Positions 1-8,326 are shown, counted from the stretch's first letter. The stretch: 64,000 nucleotides of DNA from Staphylococcus equorum (GCF_001747895.1 NZ_LNNB01000019.1:62001-126000), one strand, 5' to 3'. The notes: generated by a model from the sequence alone, not told the origin. Numbers and translations: made by a program.

Positions 1-29
1 TTTAATCCTTAGTAAAGAGATAGGGATAC

Positions 30-58
30 TTGACAAAAAGTCATGGAAGGCATAATAT
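30..58 (+). promoter_or_regulatory. SigA promoter of the flavin monooxygenase pair
   Basis: TTGACA at 30-35 and TAATAT at 53-58 are separated by exactly 17 bases, close to the vegetative consensus. It lies about 45 bases upstream of the first monooxygenase start. No operator was recognised around it. Confidence 0.7.
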
Positions 59-103
59 TACATATAATAAAATTTTCAGAAAACTGATATGGGGGGACAG
101 CGT

Positions 104-1120
104 GTGACAGCCATTAGCATTCTTGATCAAAGTCCGATAGATAAAAATGAAACAGTAAACGACGGTATAGCTCGTACCGTTGAATTGGCACAACTAGCAG
201 ATAAATTAAATTATACAAGGTACTTTGTTGCTGAACATCACAATATAGAAGAAGTAGCTGGTACGAGTCCGGAGATACTTGTAACACATATATTGAATCA
301 CACAAAAAATATACGTGTAGGTTCTGGTGGCGTAATGTTGCAACATTATAGTCCATTCAAAGTTATAGAACAATTTCATTTCATTAGTCATTTAGCACCT
401 GGAAGAGTCGATTTAGGTATAGGTAAAGCACCTGGAGGCTTTCCTTTAGCGACACAAGCGTTGCAAACAGAATTCAAGTCACCACAAACAAGCTTCAATG
501 ATAAATTTCATTTATTAAATCAATTTAATAATGGCAGTTTTTCTGAAGACGAAGATTATCGACAATTACAAACAACGATTCGCAATAATGAAATCCCAAC
601 ACCACAAATTTATCTACTAGGTGGTAGTGAACGTTCTGCGCAATTTGCTGCTACAGAAAAAGTAGGGTTTATATATGCATTTTTCATAAATTCAAATATT
701 GAAACATTACAACAAGCCCTTAAAGATTATAAGCAACAATTTCCTGAAGGCAGAGTCATTGTAGGGGTAGCTGCCGTTGTATCAGAGAATAAAGAAGAAC
801 AGGCATTAGTTAAAGAAGGTAGTACAAATTACGCTTTACATTTCGATGACGGTAGAAAAATTACTGTCAATACAAAGGAACAAGTAGAAACATTTAAAAA
901 ACAAAGTGACGAAGACTTTGAAGTTGAAGAAAAACAAATAGATGTTTTTAATGGTTCCGCAGATGAAATTAAGCAACAGCTCAATCAATTAAATCGTGAC
1001 GGCAATATAGATGAATTTATGCTACATATGCCAGTTCAAAATCATAAATTAAGAATTAAAACAGTAGAACAACTAGCTATAACGAATAACAAAGAAAAGC
1101 AGAAAGAAGGGGTATTATGA
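104..1120 (+). CDS. MsnO8-family LLM-class flavin-dependent oxidoreductase
   Basis: This is a luciferase-like FMN/F420-type monooxygenase of the single-component MsnO8 group. The N-terminus reads LDQSP, followed by AEHHN near residue 45 and the GSGGVMLQHYSP and LGIGKAPGG segments typical of the TIM-barrel family. The ATG at 89 would make GGGGGGA part of the coding region, whereas GTG at 104 lies 6 bases after that Shine-Dalgarno sequence, so GTG 104 is the preferred start (338 residues). The stop overlaps the next start in an ATGA, so the two oxidoreductases are probably translationally coupled. The substrate cannot be told from sequence; relatives oxidise sulfonates, alkanes or thioethers. 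Confidence 0.85.
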   Translation: MTAISILDQSPIDKNETVNDGIARTVELAQLADKLNYTRYFVAEHHNIEEVAGTSPEILVTHILNHTKNIRVGSGGVMLQHYSPFKVIEQFHFISHLAPGRVDLGIGKAPGGFPLATQALQTEFKSPQTSFNDKFHLLNQFNNGSFSEDEDYRQLQTTIRNNEIPTPQIYLLGGSERSAQFAATEKVGFIYAFFINSNIETLQQALKDYKQQFPEGRVIVGVAAVVSENKEEQALVKEGSTNYALHFDDGRKITVNTKEQVETFKKQSDEDFEVEEKQIDVFNGSADEIKQQLNQLNRDGNIDEFMLHMPVQNHKLRIKTVEQLAITNNKEKQKEGVL

Positions 1121-2445
1121 GTCAAAAAAAAATCGATTTTGGGATCATGTTAAACGGTCCTGGTGGTCATATGCATGCTTGGAAATCTAAAGACGTACCG
1201 AGTGATGCAAGTACAAATTTTGAGTTCCAACTTGATGTCGCTAAAAAAGCTGAACAAGCAGGATTCAGTTTTGTATTTGTAGCAGATGGATTATTTATTC
1301 ATGAGAAATCTATTCCACACTTTTTAGATAGACATGAGCCGTTAACATTTTTAGCTGCGCTTGCGCCGGTAACTCAACGTATTGGGTTAGTTGGTACCAT
1401 TTCAACGTCATATAGTGAACCCTTCACTGTTGCTCGACAACTCGCAACAATCGATAAAATCAGTCATGGCCGTGCAGGTTGGAACATAGTAACTTCGCCG
1501 CTTGCTGGTAGTGCGGATAATTATAGTAAAGGAGACCATCCTGAACATGATGTCAGATATGATATTGCTGAGGAACATCTTCAAGTCGTTCAAGGATTAT
1601 GGGATTCTTACGAAGATGATGCCTTTACATTTGATGTTGAGACTGGCGCATATTTAGATAAGGAAAAAATGCATACGTTAGATTATAAGGGACAATATTT
1701 TCAAGTTAAAGGTCCATTAAATGCCAGTCGTTCAGAGCAAGGTCAACCTGTCATATTTCAAGCAGGTGCATCTCCTAAAGGACAAGCATATGCAGCTCAA
1801 TATGCTGATGCAGTATTTACTTTAGGTGAATCACTGGATATTGCTAAAAGTAATTACGACAGTATTAAATCACAAGCCAAAACGTTTGGGCGTGATCCAC
1901 AAAACATTAAAGTATATCCTATATTATCCCCAGTTATTGGCAAGTCGAGCGATGAGGTAGAAGCACGCTTTGATGAAATAAAATCATTGGCGACAATTGA
2001 CGAAGCTTTAGATTACTTAGGCAGATATTATGACCATCATGATTTCAGTCAATATGATCTCGATGCACCGTTTCCAGATTTAGGTGAAGTGGGGCAAAAT
2101 AGTTTCCGTGCAACTGCAGATTCTATCGCAGCACGCGCCAAACAAAATAATTTAACATTGAGAGATGTTGCTTTAGAAGAAACAGCTCGTCGCTCTCCTT
2201 TCACTGGAACTTATGAAGAAGTAGCAAACTTAATCATTGAATGGTTTGAACATGGCGCAGCAGATGGATTTATCTTCGGACCTCATATTAATGGACCTGT
2301 ATATGATGAATTTTTAAATAATGTATTACCTATTTTAGAAGAAAAAGGTTATTACGATAAAGCATATCAAGGAGATACATTACGTGATCACATTGGTATT
2401 CCTTTTAAAGAAAATAGATATAGTAAGTCAGAAGTAACACATTAA
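1117..2445 (+). CDS. NtaA/SnaA/DszA-family FMN-dependent monooxygenase
   Basis: This 442-residue protein belongs to the two-component flavin monooxygenases related to nitrilotriacetate monooxygenase NtaA, SnaA and DszA. Visible family features are the N-terminal GPGGHMHAW-type segment, FVADGLF near residue 55, the GTISTSYSEPFTVARQLATID block and GRAGWNIVTS. Length is typical. It starts within the stop codon of the MsnO8-type gene (ATGA overlap) and has GAAGGGG upstream. These enzymes need reduced FMN from a separate flavin reductase, and no reductase gene is adjacent. The substrate is unknown; related enzymes act on organosulfur compounds or chelators, so a role in sulfur scavenging is a guess. 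Confidence 0.85.
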   Translation: MSQKKIDFGIMLNGPGGHMHAWKSKDVPSDASTNFEFQLDVAKKAEQAGFSFVFVADGLFIHEKSIPHFLDRHEPLTFLAALAPVTQRIGLVGTISTSYSEPFTVARQLATIDKISHGRAGWNIVTSPLAGSADNYSKGDHPEHDVRYDIAEEHLQVVQGLWDSYEDDAFTFDVETGAYLDKEKMHTLDYKGQYFQVKGPLNASRSEQGQPVIFQAGASPKGQAYAAQYADAVFTLGESLDIAKSNYDSIKSQAKTFGRDPQNIKVYPILSPVIGKSSDEVEARFDEIKSLATIDEALDYLGRYYDHHDFSQYDLDAPFPDLGEVGQNSFRATADSIAARAKQNNLTLRDVALEETARRSPFTGTYEEVANLIIEWFEHGAADGFIFGPHINGPVYDEFLNNVLPILEEKGYYDKAYQGDTLRDHIGIPFKENRYSKSEVTH

Positions 2446-2469
2446 TACTCAGTAAACAATAAAGTGGAT

Positions 2470-2506
2470 AGACGCATCTGGTTTTATAACGCTGTGTCTG
2501 TTTTTT
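2470..2506 (+). terminator. Weak intrinsic terminator after the monooxygenase pair
   Basis: AGACGCA and TGTGTCT can pair around a 16-base loop and are followed by a run of six T. It sits just before the YfcC gene ribosome binding site, so it may only attenuate transcription into that gene. Confidence 0.45.
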
Positions 2507-2526
2507 AAATATAAGGAGTGAAGTTC

Positions 2527-4011
2527 ATGTCAGAATCAAGTACAACATCATATGAACATGTAAATCATAGTAACGTCAACAACACCCCAGAGCAAACTGA
2601 AACAAAAGTGAAAAGAAAATTCCAATTACCTCATGTGCTATTAATGATGCTTATTATGATGATGTTTGCTTGTTTATTGACGTATGTCATTCCTGCTGGG
2701 CAATTTGATACGAGTAAAGATGGATCAATGATACAGGGGACTTACCATGCGATTTCACAAAGTCCAGTGAATCCATTTTATGCTATTACACTCATACTTA
2801 ATGGGGGAATACAATCGGCCCAAACGATTACACTATTATTATTTATAGGTGGCGCAATGGGCGGTATATTACAATTAGACTCTGTGACAAAATTAACAAA
2901 TTATATGATTTTTCGTTTCGAACATGCAGGTGCATTACCATTAATTATCGGGTTGTTTTCTTTGATGGCGTTTATCGGCTTCTTCGTTGGTGGAGATCAA
3001 ATGATCGTGTTCGTAACGCTTGGCGTCATACTCGTAAACCGTTTGAAATTAGACCCTATTATGGCACTAGCTATTACATTTTTACCTTTGTATATGGCTT
3101 TTTCAATTTCTCCCTCAGGTATGGCTAAAATTGGCCAAATTGTTTATCCTGAAGTAGCGCTTTATTCTGGTTATGGTGGAAGAGCTATCATGTATGCAGT
3201 GTTTTTAATTATCACCTTGTTATATGTGATTTGGTACGCAATAAGAGTCATTAAAGATCCCAATAAGAGTATGATGCCGACACAAACGTGGCTATTTAAT
3301 CATAAAGAAAAAAGTAATGATGATATGGCAATTGAAGATAGACAAGTAAATTGGAGAGATATCATCGTAGCTGCATTAGTCATTGTGACGCCGATTATAT
3401 TAGCCTTAGGTAATGGGATGTTAAACTGGACAGAAAAATACGGCAATGGTGTATTTATTACTGTTTTTGGCATTAGCTTTGTTTTAGCCTATTTAATAAA
3501 ACAAAAAGGGACAACTGCAATGGTTGATGGATTTTTGGAAGGTGCTAAACCGATGTTGGTCGTAGCATTTGCGATTATCATGGCAAATACAATTAGTGTG
3601 ATTTTAGAAAAAGGGAAGATATTAAGTACAATTGTAAACAGTCTTACTACACAACTTGATGGTTCATCATCTGGCATGGTAGCTGTTATCGTCTTTATTG
3701 TCGCAGGTGTATTTAATTTCCTAGTACCGTCTGGTTCAGGATTAATGAGTGTGATGATTCCTATTTTACAACCTGTAACTAATGCATTAGGCGTTAATGA
3801 TCAAATGTTATTAACCTCTTTATCGTTTGGTGGAGGGTTAGGTAACTTAATTACACCAACTTTAGGTGCAACAATAGGCGCTATCGCGATTGCCAAAGCA
3901 AACTTTGGTTCTTGGTTTAAATTTATGATACCACTGTTTCTAATTTGGATTGTCGTCGGCTCAGTTATACTTTACATCTTTACTGCTGTAGGTTGGAGCG
4001 GCGGCGTTTAA
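2527..4011 (+). CDS. YfcC-family (C4-dicarboxylate/basic amino acid type) membrane transporter
   Basis: This integral membrane protein of about 494 residues has around 12 hydrophobic segments and belongs to the YfcC/DcuC-like ion transporter superfamily family whose members are annotated as basic amino acid antiporters or C4-dicarboxylate carriers. Residues 1-30 are a hydrophilic cytoplasmic tail. Conserved glycine-rich half-helix motifs are visible, for example FVGGDQM, FLVPSGSGLM and GGLGNLITPTLG, the last two typical of the C-terminal half. The open frame begins with a GTG at 2518, but AAGGAG at 2513-2518 is correctly spaced for ATG 2527. The substrate is not determinable. The gene lies upstream of the polyol operon and might import its substrate, but nothing ties them directly. 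Confidence 0.75.
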   Translation: MSESSTTSYEHVNHSNVNNTPEQTETKVKRKFQLPHVLLMMLIMMMFACLLTYVIPAGQFDTSKDGSMIQGTYHAISQSPVNPFYAITLILNGGIQSAQTITLLLFIGGAMGGILQLDSVTKLTNYMIFRFEHAGALPLIIGLFSLMAFIGFFVGGDQMIVFVTLGVILVNRLKLDPIMALAITFLPLYMAFSISPSGMAKIGQIVYPEVALYSGYGGRAIMYAVFLIITLLYVIWYAIRVIKDPNKSMMPTQTWLFNHKEKSNDDMAIEDRQVNWRDIIVAALVIVTPIILALGNGMLNWTEKYGNGVFITVFGISFVLAYLIKQKGTTAMVDGFLEGAKPMLVVAFAIIMANTISVILEKGKILSTIVNSLTTQLDGSSSGMVAVIVFIVAGVFNFLVPSGSGLMSVMIPILQPVTNALGVNDQMLLTSLSFGGGLGNLITPTLGATIGAIAIAKANFGSWFKFMIPLFLIWIVVGSVILYIFTAVGWSGGV

Positions 4012-4030
4012 AAACAACAAAAATATAAGG

Positions 4031-4105
4031 AACAATGATGTACTGTAATATTTTAGAAGTTATATTTAACTTTTAAAATAACAGTTTTCATCATTGTTTC
4101 TTTTT
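4031..4105. terminator. Bidirectional terminator between yfcC-like and deoR-like genes
   Basis: AACAATGATG (4031-4040) pairs with CATCATTGTT (4089-4098), and the AT-rich interior is itself partly self-complementary. A T-rich run follows on the + strand. It separates two convergent genes. Confidence 0.6.
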
Positions 4106-4871
4106 ATTTATTTGCAATTGTCAGCGTGAAAGGGACGTCATGTGTCCATTTTTGAGTTGGTGGTTCATCCGTTATAACTTCGGTGATATCACTGATTTTG
4201 GCAAAGGAAAGTGTAGAAGAAATATCGAATTTACTTTTATCAATAAGTGCAATTACATTTTCACTTTCTCGTACCATTTGTTTTTTTAATTGAACTTCAG
4301 GTAGTGAGAAGTCTGTTAATCCATTATCAAGTGTAAAGCCATTTGCGGATAAAAAGAAATAATCAATATGATACATTTCTAATATTTGTGAATCTATATT
4401 ACCAGTAATAGCATTTGAGTCCTGTGAAACAAATCCTCCAACTACTAGAACAGTTAAATGGGGATTCTCTTTTAAAAGTACCGCATTTTCTAAACCATTT
4501 GTAATAATTGTAAGTTCCATCGTAGTTTCTGCTAATAATTTTGCTAATTCATATGTTGTAGAGCTTGCATCAATCATAATGCATTGTTGGGGTTCAATCT
4601 TTTTTAATGCGTATTTACTAATTTTATACTTTTCACTATGTTTTTGTGTCAGACGATAAGAAAAGTTTAATTTAGAAGTCATATTTTCAGTTACTTTTGC
4701 ACCACCGTGTGTTCGAGTGACTTTGTTTTCACTTTCTAAACGTCTAAGATCACTCCTAACGGTTGCTTCTGTCACACTTAAATAATCTGAAAGCTGTTTA
4801 ACAGTGGCACGTTTGTGTGATTTTATATAAGTATATATGTGCTCTCTTCGTTCATCCGCGTACATTTTCAT
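4104..4871 (-). CDS. DeoR/GlpR-family transcriptional regulator of the polyol operon
   Basis: A 255-residue regulator with an N-terminal winged HTH of the DeoR type (RREHIYTYIK, then VKQLSDYLSVTEATVRSDLRRLE and the following THGGA turn) and a C-terminal sugar-phosphate sensing domain of the isomerase-like fold (IMIDASSTTYELAKLL, VVGG, ALIDKSKF). The longest frame starts further upstream, but AGGAGG is 9 bases before the ATG at 4871, so that start is chosen. It is divergent from the dehydrogenase-kinase-isomerase operon, which is the usual arrangement for a local repressor released by a phosphorylated sugar intermediate. The inducer would therefore be a product of the DhaK/DhaL-like kinase; this is inference. 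Confidence 0.85.
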   Translation of the reverse strand: MKMYADERREHIYTYIKSHKRATVKQLSDYLSVTEATVRSDLRRLESENKVTRTHGGAKVTENMTSKLNFSYRLTQKHSEKYKISKYALKKIEPQQCIMIDASSTTYELAKLLAETTMELTIITNGLENAVLLKENPHLTVLVVGGFVSQDSNAITGNIDSQILEMYHIDYFFLSANGFTLDNGLTDFSLPEVQLKKQMVRESENVIALIDKSKFDISSTLSFAKISDITEVITDEPPTQKWTHDVPFTLTIANK

Positions 4872-4944
4872 ATGAATCATATCCTCCTTCGTATCATAAA
4901 CTATTTTAACATAAATCGTACACAAGCAAATAAAAACAAGTCAA

Positions 4945-4985
4945 AACGAAAATAAATGAAAAAATATTTGAAAGAAACGAAAATA
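4945..4985. promoter_or_regulatory. Direct-repeat operator candidate for the DeoR-type regulator
   Basis: AACGAAAATA occurs at 4945-4954 and again at 4976-4985, 31 bases (about three helical turns) apart. The second copy lies between the -35 and -10 boxes of the operon promoter. DeoR-family repressors often bind direct repeats, so this is a reasonable operator, but no binding consensus for this protein is known to me. Confidence 0.45.
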
Positions 4986-4996
4986 TATATTAGAAT
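4968..4996 (+). promoter_or_regulatory. SigA promoter of the polyol operon
   Basis: TTGAAA at 4968-4973 and TAGAAT at 4991-4996 are separated by 17 bases. Transcription should begin near 5003, placing the downstream cre site over the initially transcribed region. Confidence 0.65.
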
Positions 4997-5007
4997 TGTA
5001 GTTGTAA

Positions 5008-5022
5008 ATGAAAACGCTTTCT
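5008..5022 (+). promoter_or_regulatory. cre site (CcpA carbon catabolite repression)
   Basis: ATGAAAACGCTTTCT matches the 15-base cre consensus WTGNAANCGNWNNCW at every defined position. It overlaps the predicted start of transcription of the operon, where CcpA binding would repress. This is consistent with use of a secondary carbon source. Confidence 0.75.
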
Positions 5023-5045
5023 AAAAAATGGAGGAGCTGTTAATA

Positions 5046-6128
5046 ATGACAAAGAAAAATTATCCGGAAAAAATGAATGCTGTTGTAGCTTATGCACCTG
5101 GAGAATATAAATATGAAACTGTAGATACGCCAACAATTGATAATCCTAAGGAAATTGTTGTTAAAGTAGAAGCTTGTGGAATTTGCGCAGGTGATATTAA
5201 AGCATATGATGGGGCACCTAGTTTTTGGGGTGATGAAACACAGCCGTCATATATCAAAGCACCTATGATACCCGGACATGAATTTATTGCACGTATTGTA
5301 GAAAAAGGTAATGAAGTCACAGATTTTGAAATTGGTGATCGTGTCATTTCTGAACAAATTGTACCTTGTTGGGATTGTAGATTTTGTAACCATGGACAGT
5401 ATTGGATGTGTGAAAAACATGATTTATATGGCTTCCAAAACAACGTAAACGGTGGTATGGCAGAATATATGAAATTTACGAAAGAAGCAATTAATTATAA
5501 AGTGCCGGAAGATATGCCAATTGAAAAAGCGATTTTAATAGAACCTTATGCATGTAGTTTACACGCTGTACAACGTGCAAATGTTAAACTCGGTGATTTT
5601 GTTGTGTTATCTGGTGCAGGAACTTTAGGTTTAGGTATGGTGGGTGCTGCTAAAAAATCAGGAGCTGAAACGTTAGTAGTGCTAGATATGAAAGATGACC
5701 GTTTAGAATTAGCGAAAAAATTCGGTGCTGATATTGTTATGAATCCATCTAAGGTAGATGTCGTCAAAGAAATTAAAGCGCTGACTGAAGGGTATGGTTG
5801 TGATACTTACATCGAAGCAACCGGTCATCCTAAATCAGTAGAGCAAGGTTTGAGTGCAATTAGAAAATTAGGCCGTTTTGTAGAATTTTCGGTATTTGCA
5901 GATCCCGTTACCGTGGATTGGAGTATTATATCAGACCGTAAAGAATTAGATCTAATGGGTAGCCATTTAGGGCCTTATTGTTACCCACTTGTTATCGATG
6001 GTATAGCAAAAGGAGATTTTCCAACAGATGGTGTTGTGACGCATCAATTAGCACTTAAAGATTTTGAGGAAGGTTTTGAACTAATGAAAAAAGGTGATCA
6101 ATCATTAAAAATCGTTCTGGTACCTTAA
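5046..6128 (+). CDS. Zinc-dependent medium-chain dehydrogenase, erythritol/L-threitol dehydrogenase-like
   Basis: A 360-residue MDR-superfamily enzyme. It has the catalytic zinc region (CGIC near residue 44 with a following D, then PGHEF), a complete structural zinc cluster of four cysteines (CWDC, FC, then MC over about 15 residues) and a Rossmann NAD motif GAGTLGLG. It looks most like L-threitol/erythritol dehydrogenases, which oxidise tetritols to erythrulose. GGAGGAG ends 9 bases before ATG 5046, so the upstream in-frame ATG at 5028 is rejected. It is the first gene of an operon with DhaK-, DhaL- and RpiB-like genes, the combination that would convert a polyol to ketose, ketose phosphate and aldose phosphate. 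Substrate assignment is inference; other polyols such as glycerol-like compounds or pentitols remain possible. Confidence 0.8.
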   Translation: MTKKNYPEKMNAVVAYAPGEYKYETVDTPTIDNPKEIVVKVEACGICAGDIKAYDGAPSFWGDETQPSYIKAPMIPGHEFIARIVEKGNEVTDFEIGDRVISEQIVPCWDCRFCNHGQYWMCEKHDLYGFQNNVNGGMAEYMKFTKEAINYKVPEDMPIEKAILIEPYACSLHAVQRANVKLGDFVVLSGAGTLGLGMVGAAKKSGAETLVVLDMKDDRLELAKKFGADIVMNPSKVDVVKEIKALTEGYGCDTYIEATGHPKSVEQGLSAIRKLGRFVEFSVFADPVTVDWSIISDRKELDLMGSHLGPYCYPLVIDGIAKGDFPTDGVVTHQLALKDFEEGFELMKKGDQSLKIVLVP

Positions 6129-6174
6129 ACAGCTAAGTACAAATACAGAGCATCGTAAAAAGGAGAGAATTGAA

Positions 6175-7173
6175 ATGAAAAAAATGATTAATAACCCCGA
6201 TAATGTCATTGAAGAGTTAATGACAGGTTATGTGATTGCCTACCCTGACTATATTAGACGTTCAAAACTTCATCAAAGGGCGTTAATTGGAAAGAAACGT
6301 GATACGAATCGAAAAGTAAGTGTATTAATAGGTGGTGGTTCAGGACACGAACCAGCGTTTCTGGGTTATGTCGGTCAAGGTATGGCAGATGGTGTTGCTG
6401 TAGGTAATATATTTGCTTCTCCATCTCCTATTCCAATACAAGCTGTAACTAAAGAAATAAGTGAAGGCCACGGTGTGCTATATATTTATGGTAATTACGC
6501 GGGCGATTTGATGAACTTTGAAATGGCTAGTGAAATGACTGAAATTGAAGATGACATCAAAACCGCAGTGGTCATAGGTAATGATGATGTCGCCTCTTCA
6601 AAAGATATTGATGATCGTAGAGGGATAGCTGGAGAGTTGCTAGTGTATAAGGCGGCAGGCGCAGCAGCTGATTTTGGTTATGACTTAGAAGAGGTAAGAC
6701 GTATTGCCCAATTAGCTAATGATCATACACGTTCAATGGGTATTGGTTTAAGTCCATGCTATTTACCTCAAACTGGAAAACCAAGTTTTGATTTAGAAGA
6801 AAATGAGATGGAAATTGGCTTAGGACATCATGGTGAGCCTGGTATTGAAAAAACAACAATTCGCACAGCAAAAGAAACAGTCCATGTGATGATGCAAAAT
6901 ATTTTAAAAGAAGGATTATATAACGCTGACGATGAAGTGGTTGTATTGGTTAATGGCTTAGGTGCAACCTCTCAAATGGAACTGTACATCATAAATAAAG
7001 AAGTAGATGAAATTTTAAAAGAACAAAACATTAAAACATATAAATCTTATATAGGTAATTTTATAACTTCAATGGAAATGGGCGGCTTTTCGGTGACTTT
7101 AATGAAATTAGATGACACTTTGAAATCTTGTATGGATCATCCTGTAGATTGCCCAAACTTTAAAGAAGTGTAG
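6175..7173 (+). CDS. DhaK-like subunit of a dihydroxyacetone/erythrulose-type kinase
   Basis: A 332-residue DhaK-domain protein, the substrate-binding half of a Dak-type kinase. The family signature IGGGSGHEP is at about residues 52-60. The histidine that forms the covalent hemiaminal with the ketose is present in GHHGEPG near residue 221. AAAAAGGAGAG precedes the start. The next gene, 13 bases downstream, supplies the DhaL nucleotide-binding half. No DhaM phosphoryl-donor gene is present in the operon, so the pair may use ATP directly or borrow a PTS donor elsewhere. In this context the substrate is more likely a tetrulose such as erythrulose than dihydroxyacetone, but the sequence cannot decide this. 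Confidence 0.85.
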   Translation: MKKMINNPDNVIEELMTGYVIAYPDYIRRSKLHQRALIGKKRDTNRKVSVLIGGGSGHEPAFLGYVGQGMADGVAVGNIFASPSPIPIQAVTKEISEGHGVLYIYGNYAGDLMNFEMASEMTEIEDDIKTAVVIGNDDVASSKDIDDRRGIAGELLVYKAAGAAADFGYDLEEVRRIAQLANDHTRSMGIGLSPCYLPQTGKPSFDLEENEMEIGLGHHGEPGIEKTTIRTAKETVHVMMQNILKEGLYNADDEVVVLVNGLGATSQMELYIINKEVDEILKEQNIKTYKSYIGNFITSMEMGGFSVTLMKLDDTLKSCMDHPVDCPNFKEV

Positions 7174-7185
7174 GAGGAAGTAGTT

Positions 7186-7818
7186 ATGGCGTTGACGAGT
7201 CAATCATTTAAAGCATATATCTTAGCGTTAACAACCTTATTTGAAGAACAACAAGATGTACTTTGTGAATTGGATAGGAAAATCGGTGACGGTGACCATG
7301 GTGTAACGATGAATATTGGTTATCAAGCCGTACAAAAAACGATAAATAATGAATTACAAACACAAGACGATATCGCAAAGATTAGTGTTGCAGTGGGGAA
7401 AAGTTTTTTAGATGCAGTCGGTTCTTCAGTTGGTCCACTCTATGCTTCTGGTTATCTTAAAGCGGCCGTTGCAATAAAAAATAAAACTGAACTAGATGAT
7501 GAAGCATTATATCAATTTTGGATTGCTTTTAGTAAAGGTATTAAAGATAGAGGTAAAGCTGAAATTGGAGATAAGACAATGATAGATACGCTTGAACCAT
7601 TCTATAAATCTTTAGAAAGCGCACTAGATGAGGGTGAACCGTTTGGGCCTGCTTTTAATAAAGCACTGGTTAAAGCGAAGTCAGGAATGGAGAGCACGAA
7701 AGAGATTATTTCGAATAAAGGCCGTTCTAAAAGACTCGGTTATCGTGCCCAAGGACATGTTGACCCAGGTGCGACATCTTCTTATCTCATGTTAGAAACT
7801 TTTAAATCATTTATTTAA
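7186..7818 (+). CDS. DhaL-like nucleotide-binding subunit of the Dak-type kinase
   Basis: A 210-residue DhaL-domain protein. The metal-ADP/ATP site IGDGDHG, with its clustered aspartates, is at about residues 31-37, followed by the VGSSVGPLYASGYLKAA helix and a C-terminal HVDPGATSSYLM segment typical of the family. It starts 13 bases after the DhaK-like gene behind GGAGGAAG. It would transfer phosphate to the ketose held by the DhaK-like partner. Length is similar to PTS-dependent DhaL proteins, yet no DhaM accompanies it, so the phosphoryl donor is an open question. Confidence 0.85.
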   Translation: MALTSQSFKAYILALTTLFEEQQDVLCELDRKIGDGDHGVTMNIGYQAVQKTINNELQTQDDIAKISVAVGKSFLDAVGSSVGPLYASGYLKAAVAIKNKTELDDEALYQFWIAFSKGIKDRGKAEIGDKTMIDTLEPFYKSLESALDEGEPFGPAFNKALVKAKSGMESTKEIISNKGRSKRLGYRAQGHVDPGATSSYLMLETFKSFI

Positions 7819-7851
7819 TTACTGTAGCTAAATCTATAAGGAGGAATTAGA

Positions 7852-8298
7852 ATGAAAATAGCAATTGGTGCAGACCATAATGGTTATGAATTAAAAGAAG
7901 CGGTTAAAGCTCATGTTGAACAATTAGGACATGAGGTAGAAGATTTTGGTTGTCATCAATGTGCAGAAACTGACTATCCAGATGTAGCTGCCGAAGTAGG
8001 TAAAAGCATCCAACAAGGACAAAATGAAAGAGGTATCTTAATTTGTGGTACAGGTATTGGCGTAGCAATCACTGCTAATAAACTCAAGGGCATTCGTGCA
8101 GCACTTGCACATGATTATTACTCTGCAGAACGTGCACAATTAAGTAATAACGCACAAATTTTGACAATGGGTGCTCAAATTGTTGGTATAGAAGTCGCTA
8201 AAAAGAACGTTGAAGCTTATCTCAACGTAGCTTGGGAAGGCGGTTCACAGCGTAAAGTGGATAAAATAGACCAAGTTGAGCATAATGAAAACAACTAA
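7852..8298 (+). CDS. RpiB/LacA/LacB-family sugar-phosphate isomerase
   Basis: A 148-residue isomerase of the RpiB family. The N-terminal GADHNGYELK phosphate-binding segment, the catalytic-cysteine motif ICGTGIGVAITANK near residue 66 and the following HDYYSAERAQLSNNAQILTMG segment are all present, giving a complete active site. It is the last gene of the operon, preceded by AAGGAGG. The window also encodes RpiA at 51.9 kb, so this protein is not needed for ribose 5-phosphate isomerisation alone. In the operon it would interconvert the kinase product with an aldose phosphate, for example erythrulose 4-phosphate to erythrose 4-phosphate, as described for mycobacterial tetritol pathways. Confidence 0.85.
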   Translation: MKIAIGADHNGYELKEAVKAHVEQLGHEVEDFGCHQCAETDYPDVAAEVGKSIQQGQNERGILICGTGIGVAITANKLKGIRAALAHDYYSAERAQLSNNAQILTMGAQIVGIEVAKKNVEAYLNVAWEGGSQRKVDKIDQVEHNENN

Positions 8299-8326
8299 AA
8301 GATAATTTGAAAACAATTCATATATT

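Noticed and set aside
2470..2526. Riboswitch before the YfcC gene
   Set aside because: Only a single short hairpin and T-run are present; the space is too short for a ligand-binding domain.
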